33,264 nucleotides of DNA, taken from positions 1 through 33,264 of the IMG/VR virus record IMGVR_UViG_3300042563_000447; one strand, 5' to 3'. Source of the stretch: a virus. How positions within the stretch are numbered: position 1 is the first letter of the stretch; each line of letters begins with the position of its first letter. The position numbers were made by a program, and so were the translations under genes. The notes under the pieces were generated by a model. It was given only the letters and a program-made list of their open reading frames with translations. It was not told the DNA's origin and made no database searches. Of this stretch, positions 17,187 through 23,791 are shown piece after piece.

Positions 17187-17764
17187 AGGTCAAATTCATT
17201 ATAATGTTCTAAGTCTTTTTTTTGTTTTTCATTTATAGCATGCTGAAAAACATGTTTAGTATATGTAAGTTTTAATTTTTCTGTTGGATTAACCACAACA
17301 TATATATTCCAATTTTCAGGATATGTTTTTGCTACTGATCTTTTAAAATCCCTACAAGCTACAAAACTCCAAAACTCTCTGTTTTTCATTTTGTGTTTTA
17401 AAGCATGACTTGTAAAAAAGATTTTAGCTAGTTTGCCATCTGTCTCCCAATTTTTATTAGATACAGCTACACCATATTTATTAGATTTTGCAAAGTCTAT
17501 ATTCTCTTTCTTTGGACTTTGACATGTGCCAATAAATAACCAACCAATTTGTTCTGGTAACAGAACTCCATCCCTTGTATCTATAACTGTCTGATATAAA
17601 GTGTTATTAAAATATTTAACTATTTTTCTTATCTCTACATTTTCCAAGTGTTTATACTTAGGATATTTTTTTTTAAAACTTTCAAAGAACTCCTTGTTCA
17701 TTACTGTATGCACTGAAGGTCTATACCTTGGCGCAGTTAAATCTGGTTTTTTAAATTCTCTCAT
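17183..17764 (-). CDS. Conserved phage neck-region protein (193 aa), function unassigned
   Basis: The sequence is Lys-rich and begins REFKKPDLTAPRYRPSVHTV, with FFESFKKKYP, TRDGVLLPEQIGWLFIGTCQ, NIDFAKSNKYG, NWETDGKLAKIFF and AKTYPENWNIYVVV further on. I recall this family (RDGV-LPEQ-G, NIDF, NWE-D, YPENW) from phages of the same broad group, where it precedes the ring genes, but I cannot assign a biochemical role. It is the first gene of the overlapping five-gene run ending with the lytic fusion protein. It has its own putative promoter (exact 22-nt repeat) 7 nt upstream and a terminator before that. The stop is TGA, overlapping the next start, which argues against TGA recoding. No signal peptide or membrane helix is visible. 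Confidence 0.8.
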   Translation of the reverse strand: MREFKKPDLTAPRYRPSVHTVMNKEFFESFKKKYPKYKHLENVEIRKIVKYFNNTLYQTVIDTRDGVLLPEQIGWLFIGTCQSPKKENIDFAKSNKYGVAVSNKNWETDGKLAKIFFTSHALKHKMKNREFWSFVACRDFKRSVAKTYPENWNIYVVVNPTEKLKLTYTKHVFQHAINEKQKKDLEHYNEFDL

Positions 17765-17771
17765 ACTATAC

Positions 17772-17793
17772 TATTAAATATACTAAAATAAAA
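17772..17793 (-). promoter_or_regulatory. Putative late promoter element (exact 22-nt repeat, copy 2)
   Basis: Identical over 22 bases to 6177-6198 on the same strand, 7 nt before the ATG of the 193-aa gene. It lies between the terminator at 17816-17843 and the first gene of the five-gene ring/tail operon, which is where a promoter would be expected. The core TATATTTAATA could be a -10-like box. Confidence 0.48.
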
Positions 17794-17815
17794 TGACTTT
17801 AGCAAATATAGGTAT

Positions 17816-17843
17816 AAAAACAAAACCCCCACAAGTGTGAGGG
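17816..17843 (-). terminator. Intrinsic terminator after the collagen-like fibre gene
   Basis: On the minus strand CCCTCAC and GTGGGGG pair (7 bp, one G-U) around an ACTT loop, followed by TTTTGTTTTT. It is a GC-rich hairpin in an AT-rich background, 43 bases past the stop of the 480-aa gene. An alternative reading is the hairpin often found after variable repeats of diversity-generating retroelements, but the T-run favours a terminator. Confidence 0.8.
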
Positions 17844-17885
17844 CTTTGCCGTTGTTGTTACAGAAACCAACAAACTGCAACTTTA

Positions 17886-19328
17886 TTAAATATAAAATTT
17901 TCTTACAGCGCGTACACCAAATCCATTACTTTTAAAAGTTTCATTAAAACTACTTCCATAGTCAAAATAAAAGTACCAGGCATAAATATTAGTATTCTCT
18001 GTACTACTCCAATAAACACCACTATTAAGTATAGTACCAAATGCTACACCAAGTCCTTGATTTACTTCAAATCTATTATGCCATAATTTACTTAGTTCAT
18101 CTACTGCAGGAAGATACCAATCTGTTTTAGTATTGTTAGTACTTGAAAAACATAATTCAGCTGCTGTACCTACTGTAATTCCTGATGCTGCACCAGCAGC
18201 AATTAAATTAGTTGTATTAGTAGATCCATCCCAAGTACTTTCAACATTAGGTATGTTTACATTTATTGTTGCATATTGTGCACCTAATGATAAATTTGTA
18301 GTATCAACAACTAAATAATTTTGTGTAGTACCAAAACTTGGAGGTCCACCTGGTAAAAATGAAATCCATCTATGAAAAATTACTCCACCTTGAGCAGGTG
18401 CATATTCACCAATTTCATATCTCCATGAATTTATTGTTAAAATATTTCCAGAAATACTTGTATTAATTTCTTTTTGTCCAACAATTGTAATTGTATCAGT
18501 TGGTGAAGTTGCTGAAACAAAACCAGCTGTAGAATTAAAAGTTTTCCATAGATCTTGTGTACCAGTTCCGGGAACTCCCTGAATACCTTGAATACCTTGT
18601 GGACCTTGAGCTCCAGTTGGTCCTGTTATGCCTTGTATTCCTTGAATACCTGCTGGACCTGTAAGACCTTGTGGACCTGTAGCTCCTGCAGCACCAGCTA
18701 CACCAGAGGCACCTGTTGGTCCTGCGGGGCCAACAGCTCCTTCTGAAGCTAATAATGCCCAGTTAGTTGGATCTATAAGTGGATTTGAAGCAGATGGACC
18801 AACAGCATTTAAACAAAACCATGAAGCACCGTTAAAACCTACAGCATCATCAGGAGCATAAACTCCTATAGAAGACCAAGATCCTTGCCAATTTAATCCT
18901 GCTGGGCCAACTGGTCCTGCAACACCTTGTATACCTTGAGGTCCAGTAGCACCTGTTGTGCCAGCACCACCTGCAGAACCACTAGTTCCTTGAGGTCCAA
19001 CTGGACCGGCCACTCCTTGAGCACCTTGAATTCCTGGAGGTCCTACGGGACCTGCTGGACCAGTTCCACCACCACCACCATTATCACAAAAATATGTAAT
19101 AGTATCAGTTAATGCATCTGCTAAAGTTGTATCTGTATCAACAACTTCATCTAAGCCACACATAATTGGAAGACCCGTGTATACTACACATTCTGCATTA
19201 ATAACTTCTGAACAAGGTTCTGGTGTAGGACAGCCTAGAGAAGTTGGACATGGAGCAGGAGATATTAGACCAGCGTCTGAACATCCACATTTTTTACATC
19301 CACAATCAGTACAAGTATTAGTTGCCAT
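17886..19328 (-). CDS. Collagen-like tail fibre with DUF1566/C-type-lectin-like head (480 aa)
   Basis: Order of parts: a Cys-rich tip ([11 protein letters not shown], 6-16); a fibre-anchor segment ([10 protein letters not shown], 46-55, then [16 protein letters not shown]) resembling that of the 559-aa fibre; a first Gly-X-Y stretch (88-144); a small carbohydrate-binding-like module ([31 protein letters not shown]; 146-196); a second Gly-X-Y stretch (197-254); and a C-terminal domain (about 303-478) with [20 protein letters not shown] and [10 protein letters not shown]. That last pattern fits DUF1566/Lcl_C, related in fold to FGE-sulfatase/C-type lectins and therefore to Mtd-type receptor binders. 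It is likely a trimeric host-recognition fibre, since Gly-X-Y repeats form triple helices. It is followed by a terminator and lies 11 nt after the 559-aa fibre gene. Ligand and virion position are unknown. Confidence 0.88.
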   Translation of the reverse strand: MATNTCTDCGCKKCGCSDAGLISPAPCPTSLGCPTPEPCSEVINAECVVYTGLPIMCGLDEVVDTDTTLADALTDTITYFCDNGGGGGTGPAGPVGPPGIQGAQGVAGPVGPQGTSGSAGGAGTTGATGPQGIQGVAGPVGPAGLNWQGSWSSIGVYAPDDAVGFNGASWFCLNAVGPSASNPLIDPTNWALLASEGAVGPAGPTGASGVAGAAGATGPQGLTGPAGIQGIQGITGPTGAQGPQGIQGIQGVPGTGTQDLWKTFNSTAGFVSATSPTDTITIVGQKEINTSISGNILTINSWRYEIGEYAPAQGGVIFHRWISFLPGGPPSFGTTQNYLVVDTTNLSLGAQYATINVNIPNVESTWDGSTNTTNLIAAGAASGITVGTAAELCFSSTNNTKTDWYLPAVDELSKLWHNRFEVNQGLGVAFGTILNSGVYWSSTENTNIYAWYFYFDYGSSFNETFKSNGFGVRAVRKFYI

Positions 19329-19339
19329 AGTTTAAATTA

Positions 19340-21019
19340 TTAAGGACAAATTATTGGTGTTGGTATATCAGTAGTACAAGGATCTATATATGCCATAAGT
19401 CCATCTAATATAAATATGAATCCTCCTACTTGTTGTTCATCATTTGCATTACAAGAAAAAGGATAAACATTAGTTGCTGAATATTCTAAATCAAGTCCAA
19501 TAGTTCCGGCACCAGTATTACTATTTACATTAGTATTATTATTAGCAAAGTCAGGCACATTATCTCCTGCTATTACATGGGAAACAACATAGTTTAAATG
19601 TGAAGTATTCCAAGCTGCTGTTCCAGAAAATATATTTTGTTCTTGATTTTTAAGAAGTATTATGTTTAAAGTTCTATTATCCGCAATACTTATAGTTCCA
19701 ACTGTTGTTAAAATTGTACTTGTTACAGGTGCTGCATCAACTTGAACTCTTCTAAAACCTATTACATCTGTTTTAGTATAAGAATCATCAAGACTTTCAA
19801 AATTTCCCATTACTGTAGTTGGTATAACTCCAAGTCCATTATTAAACTGTATTAAACCAGTTGTGCTTAAAGCAACTGCACCAGGACCTAATGTTGCTGG
19901 TGCAATAGTAGTAGAAAGATAATATGTGTCTATAGGAGGTGAAGTTGAATATTGCCATAATAACGGTACTCCTGCATTATCAATAGGTATCATTGCTCGT
20001 CCTTTAAAATGCAATGTGTTACCAATTCTTCTAACTCTTGGTCTAAATGAATCTGTTTCAGCACCAGTATAAAAATCAAAACCTTCTAAGTCTACCCATC
20101 CTGTATCTAATATTTTTGCAGAAACTACAAATGCAGGACCTCCTGTTACAGTAGTTTCTATAGTGTTTGTTGTAGCTCCTGTTACTGTTACAGTAATAGA
20201 GTTATAAAAGTCACATAGAATAATCCACATGTTATTAAGAATGTCAGCTACTGTAGTTGCTGGATCTATAAAAGTTGGATACTGCATATTATATGTAGCA
20301 GCCGGATTAACTTTTGTAAAGTCTGTTCCTATAATACATTGTGCAGAAATTGCGTTTATTAAATCATTACTTGAACCAGTTGTTGCATAATATAAACACC
20401 AAACATTATTAATGTATTCTTCAAGAATTACATCTATATCATATGTAACTCCTGATATAAGAGAATCTATATTACATCCTATTGGAAAAGATGGTAAAGT
20501 AAATGTTGGAATAGGTGCAGCTTCTAATGCTGTTACTCTAATATCTAAATTTGTAACCTGTGAGTTTAGTGCATTAATTTGTATTATAAGTCCACAAATA
20601 GAATTTCCTATAGCAATAGCATATTCAGTTACTGTCATAACTGTTGTAGTACCTACTACAAAACAAGGAGCTACTGTAACAAGAGTATCTGCTGTTGATG
20701 CTGTTGTAGTTCTTGTAATAGCTGTTGCAGCTACTGCAGTATCAACAGATTCTAATGCACAAATTTTGTCTATTAAGAACTGAATTAACTCCTGGATGTT
20801 TTGAGGCTTACAACCTACTAAATCAAAACATGATAAGTCATATCCATTAACATCTAATAGATCCATTATGTTACATAACTCTTTTGCAAGAGCATTGATA
20901 ACATCTGAAATTGTATCTCCTGTACATAACTTTATACATGGAATGTTTGGTCCTTGCCAAATAACACAGTTACTTGATATTGGGCTACATGGACTATTAT
21001 CTAAATTTAATGGTTTCAT
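19340..21019 (-). CDS. Tail/head fibre protein (559 aa)
   Basis: The N-terminal anchor reads SSNCVIWQGPNIPCIKLCTG (15-34) then DTISDVINALAKELCNI, matching in outline the anchor of the 480-aa collagen-like fibre. A helical region follows with a short coiled coil (INALNSQVTNLDIRVTALEA). A second helical block has YNMQYPTFIDPATTVADILN. The C-terminal half is beta-rich with DTGWVDLEGFDFYTG, RPRVRRIGNTLHFKGRAMIP and a GGFIFILDGLMAYI ending, as in trimeric phage fibre tips. There are no enzyme motifs. It probably uses the shared anchor to attach to the same virion site or an adjacent one. A TAGTATATT element lies between it and the 623-aa gene, so it may also be transcribed separately with the 480-aa gene. 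Confidence 0.83.
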   Translation of the reverse strand: MKPLNLDNSPCSPISSNCVIWQGPNIPCIKLCTGDTISDVINALAKELCNIMDLLDVNGYDLSCFDLVGCKPQNIQELIQFLIDKICALESVDTAVAATAITRTTTASTADTLVTVAPCFVVGTTTVMTVTEYAIAIGNSICGLIIQINALNSQVTNLDIRVTALEAAPIPTFTLPSFPIGCNIDSLISGVTYDIDVILEEYINNVWCLYYATTGSSNDLINAISAQCIIGTDFTKVNPAATYNMQYPTFIDPATTVADILNNMWIILCDFYNSITVTVTGATTNTIETTVTGGPAFVVSAKILDTGWVDLEGFDFYTGAETDSFRPRVRRIGNTLHFKGRAMIPIDNAGVPLLWQYSTSPPIDTYYLSTTIAPATLGPGAVALSTTGLIQFNNGLGVIPTTVMGNFESLDDSYTKTDVIGFRRVQVDAAPVTSTILTTVGTISIADNRTLNIILLKNQEQNIFSGTAAWNTSHLNYVVSHVIAGDNVPDFANNNTNVNSNTGAGTIGLDLEYSATNVYPFSCNANDEQQVGGFIFILDGLMAYIDPCTTDIPTPIICP

Positions 21020-21020
21020 A

Positions 21021-21040
21021 TTATAATATACTAATTATTA
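21021..21040 (-). promoter_or_regulatory. Putative promoter-like AT element before the fibre genes
   Basis: The minus strand reads TAATAATTAGTATATTATAA immediately before the 559-aa start codon, sharing TTAGTATATT with the exact 22-nt repeat upstream of the ring operon. It overlaps the stop of the 623-aa gene. The assignment rests only on similarity in AT-rich DNA. Confidence 0.3.
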
Positions 21041-22909
21041 TTGAGAATTACAAGTAGTTTTTGATGTTCCACAATTACAAGATGGACTTGATGGACAACA
21101 AGGATTAACTATTGTACATATATAATCTGGATCTCTTATTGCATCCATATCTATTAGTTCTTTTTTAATAAACCATTTGTTTGCATCTTCTGCACAACAA
21201 TCAGTAATACCATATCTTAAATAAAGAACTTGTTTATAATAACCTTCTGCAGATTTACATGAAATTTTTTCATATCTATCTGGTGTACATGATGGACTAT
21301 TGTATCCTGGTGTAATACTTCTTCTAGGATAAATTGGTGCAGGACATGTCCATACTAAAGTATCTAAAGCACAATCACCAAAAGTTTCTATATAATCAGT
21401 AGTTGGGTGATAAAACTGCCAAGCTACCATACAGAACTTTTCAGATGTCTCTCCAAATGCTAATGTAAAGTTTTGAACATTATGATCACAATCTAAATAT
21501 CTATAAGTATTACTAACTACTGAAGTATCATCATTTCTTACTGTAGTACATATACAAGGTAAAGTATCTAAACAGGTATCACAATCTGTATATTCTAAAT
21601 CTGTAAATACAACTATACCAGCATTTGTTGGATCAAGAGTTGTAGATACTGACCAACATGTTTCTGGACAATATTCTAATTTAATTACATTACCTACATA
21701 TATACTTAGATCTGTATAAGTAATTGTATCAGATAATAAGCCACTACAGTCTTCAAGTAAGTAATATTTTCTTGCACACTCTACACAATTTATATAACTA
21801 AATGATACTGTTATAACAACATCAGATGGAATTTTATCTACTTCTTGTACTAACCAACATCCTGGACAATCTTCTCTTATAATTACTTGATTAACATAAG
21901 CACTTAAATTTGAACTTGTATAAACTATAGTTCCGGGATTATCACAATTAGTAAGTTTATATTTAGAAATACCTTTACAAGTAGGGCAATCTAAAAAGTA
22001 TTGAAATACAGTAACATCTATTGCACAATCACATTCAACTGTATCTGTTACTGTCCAACAAGTATCTGGATAACCATCTATTATTACTGTTGCTCCAATA
22101 ATAGCATATATCCCTAATGAAACTTTAGTAGTATAAATATCAGGTAATATGTTATCACAGTCTTCAAGTACATAACATAATACTGGACATTCACCATTTA
22201 CACATAGACCATTATTAGTTACTTCAGAAAATGTACCAAAGGCTTCTCCTTGAATAATAGGATAAGTCTGTGAACAAAATTCCACTAATGTTCCTACTAG
22301 TTGACCTGTACTAACTAAATTACCATCACAATCTATATAATAACAATTTTTAGCAGTTGCAATAACTGAATAACATACACAATCACATATGCAATCATCT
22401 ATATAAGTTAGAGGTAGACTTGGACCACAAGGTGCAGTTCCAGGATTTAATAATACTTGAAAACAAGTTGCTGGAAAATCTGAACTTGATAGAATTACTG
22501 AAGTTCCAACATATGCAGATAAATCAAAACTAGTTGTAAAAGATGGTACTGAACCATCACATGAAATAAGTAAATAACAATCAGGGCATTGTGCACACTC
22601 TCCAAATAATGGAGAACAATCATTAAAACCTATAGCTGTCCAAGACATCCAAGCATTAACTATAGTTGGCAAAGATGAATAAAAAGCTAGATCATTTGTA
22701 ACTCCTTGACTTACTGTATAACAAAAACCTGTTTCTAAACCAAACTGATCACCATATATTCCACTAGAATCATAAAGTAATTGATGAGGTAATGTATATG
22801 TTAATAAAGTTACAGCAGGTTGAAAATTTATAACAGACCCGCCACAACATGGTTGAAATATATAATATATATAAGATACATTAGGTTGTATAGGTTGTAT
22901 AGCTTTCAC
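21038..22909 (-). CDS. Cys-rich repeat virion protein (623 aa)
   Basis: About 52 of 623 residues are cysteine. At least four clear copies and one divergent copy of a 40-45-residue module occur at about 110-152, 180-222 (divergent), 244-288, 316-354 and 381-421. The consensus is (C/Y)YxLxxCDG ... DLSxYVGxVIxL ... CPxxCWxV; examples are CYLLISCDG, YYLLEDCSG, DLSAYVG and PETCWSV. The C-terminal part (about 450-623) has further Cys pairs and ends CCPSSPSCNCG. No signal peptide or membrane segment is seen. Position between a neck-type protein and the fibres suggests a fibre base, appendage or decoration; this is inference. The cysteines could bind metal or cross-link after release. The family is not one I can name. 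Confidence 0.83.
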   Translation of the reverse strand: MKAIQPIQPNVSYIYYIFQPCCGGSVINFQPAVTLLTYTLPHQLLYDSSGIYGDQFGLETGFCYTVSQGVTNDLAFYSSLPTIVNAWMSWTAIGFNDCSPLFGECAQCPDCYLLISCDGSVPSFTTSFDLSAYVGTSVILSSSDFPATCFQVLLNPGTAPCGPSLPLTYIDDCICDCVCYSVIATAKNCYYIDCDGNLVSTGQLVGTLVEFCSQTYPIIQGEAFGTFSEVTNNGLCVNGECPVLCYVLEDCDNILPDIYTTKVSLGIYAIIGATVIIDGYPDTCWTVTDTVECDCAIDVTVFQYFLDCPTCKGISKYKLTNCDNPGTIVYTSSNLSAYVNQVIIREDCPGCWLVQEVDKIPSDVVITVSFSYINCVECARKYYLLEDCSGLLSDTITYTDLSIYVGNVIKLEYCPETCWSVSTTLDPTNAGIVVFTDLEYTDCDTCLDTLPCICTTVRNDDTSVVSNTYRYLDCDHNVQNFTLAFGETSEKFCMVAWQFYHPTTDYIETFGDCALDTLVWTCPAPIYPRRSITPGYNSPSCTPDRYEKISCKSAEGYYKQVLYLRYGITDCCAEDANKWFIKKELIDMDAIRDPDYICTIVNPCCPSSPSCNCGTSKTTCNSQ

Positions 22910-22918
22910 AGTAGTTAT

Positions 22919-23131
22919 TTATTTTATAAAATTATTTAAACCAGGGAATCTTTTACTATTTCTAGGAATAACAGATACCTCTGGATTCATTACTTTTTTT
23001 ATTGGATCTTGTGAAGATTTTTTTGCTTCATATGCTCCTATGCAATTATTACATACTGAAACTCCATCTGATGCTTTCTTTTTCTGACATCCACAAGAAA
23101 GATTTTTTTTACAATTTGAACATTGTGCCAT
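22919..23131 (-). CDS. Small zinc-ribbon-like protein (70 aa)
   Basis: It begins AQCSNCKKNLSCGCQKKKAS and continues DGVSVCNNCIGAYEAK. Two CxxC pairs (CSNC, CNNC) plus a CGC give a plausible zinc ribbon, and the C-terminus is basic and Pro/Asn-rich. I recall near-identical small Cys proteins ('CNNCKKSLSCGCQ ... SDGK-VC--C') in phages of this type, but know of no demonstrated function. It lies 9 nt before the 623-aa Cys-rich gene and 19 nt after the 186-aa gene, so it is expressed with structural genes. It could be a structural zinc protein or an assembly factor. Confidence 0.75.
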   Translation of the reverse strand: MAQCSNCKKNLSCGCQKKKASDGVSVCNNCIGAYEAKKSSQDPIKKVMNPEVSVIPRNSKRFPGLNNFIK

Positions 23132-23150
23132 TGGTTTGGTTTTTAAAAGT

Positions 23151-23711
23151 TTAACAATTAGAACATTCCATTTTATTTAAAAGTTTTAAAGCATAGTTAT
23201 ATAAACTCATTCCTTTCTGAGGTTCATGACAAAACTCTACTTTAGACTTTGCTGCTTGAAGATACATAAAAATTAATCTTAATTCTTCAAGTCTTTGTTG
23301 TACTTTATAAGGAGGATCACATGCAGCTACATCTATATCACAAAGTATTTTATAATATTTATTTAAAGCATATGTTACTCTCATATGATTGTACTCTACA
23401 TATACCGTCTCATTAGGTGACACACTGTATTTTATAATATATATACCGTCTGGTAAATTATTAAACTGTGTACCACACAATGATGTTTGTAATTGTAAAT
23501 CACATGCTGTTAATGTAATATGAGAATCTGCTACAAAAGCTGTCATACTAGCTCCTGTTATTTCATTAGAATAACCAAAACCTGGAACAGTAATATTTAA
23601 GGTTGGACAGGTAATAGGAATAAGAGGTGTGTATACACTTGTATCAAATATTTTTAAGATACACTGATTCATTACCTGCGGTACTTCTAAACTTAAAACA
23701 TGATTAGCCAT
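23151..23711 (-). CDS. Probable neck/ring structural protein (186 aa)
   Basis: The N-terminal two thirds are beta-type (MANHVLSLEVPQVMNQC, PTLNITVPGFGYSN, LPDGIYIIKYSVSPN, ETVYVEYNHMRVT). The last 70 residues are helical (VQQRLEELRLIFMYLQAAKSK, MSLYNYALKLLNKM) and end in CSNC. This beta-then-helical-arm layout fits the neck/ring proteins of crAss-like phages and the family feels familiar in that setting, but I cannot name the exact ring. Nine cysteines are spread along it. It follows the strong terminator of the 549-aa gene, so it likely starts a new transcript; the leader between terminator and ATG is TTTATTTAAAATATTATC. Confidence 0.72.
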   Translation of the reverse strand: MANHVLSLEVPQVMNQCILKIFDTSVYTPLIPITCPTLNITVPGFGYSNEITGASMTAFVADSHITLTACDLQLQTSLCGTQFNNLPDGIYIIKYSVSPNETVYVEYNHMRVTYALNKYYKILCDIDVAACDPPYKVQQRLEELRLIFMYLQAAKSKVEFCHEPQKGMSLYNYALKLLNKMECSNC

Positions 23712-23726
23712 GATAATATTTTAAAT

Positions 23727-23765
23727 AAAAAAAGGGAGAGGAGTTTAGAACTCTTCTCCCCCTTT
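23727..23765 (-). terminator. Intrinsic terminator after the 549-aa structural gene
   Basis: On the minus strand AAAGGGGGAGAAGAGTT pairs imperfectly with AACTCCTCTCCCTTT around a CTA loop (one mismatch, a short bulge) and runs into seven Ts. It lies just downstream of the 549-aa stop codon and before the 186-aa gene. Its form matches the terminator after the major capsid gene. Confidence 0.82.
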
Positions 23766-23791
23766 ATTAGTTAGTAATTAATTACATTCTA

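Noticed and set aside
17816-18017. A complete diversity-generating retroelement
   Set aside because: Only a target-like C-terminus and a hairpin are present; I found no template repeat or reverse transcriptase in the window, and the hairpin has a T-run typical of a terminator. Kept as a finding for checking, not as a feature.
18560-19070. Short direct repeats (CCTTGAATACCTTG, GGACCT/GGTCCT-like) as a CRISPR-like or satellite array
   Set aside because: They are in-frame Gly-X-Y collagen codons with no constant repeat/spacer structure.
18133-20783. Plus-strand frames opposite the fibre genes, including a Cys/Ser/Trp/Thr-rich one at 18555-18746
   Set aside because: Their odd composition is the mirror of the collagen Gly-X-Y codons on the other strand; no independent coding evidence.
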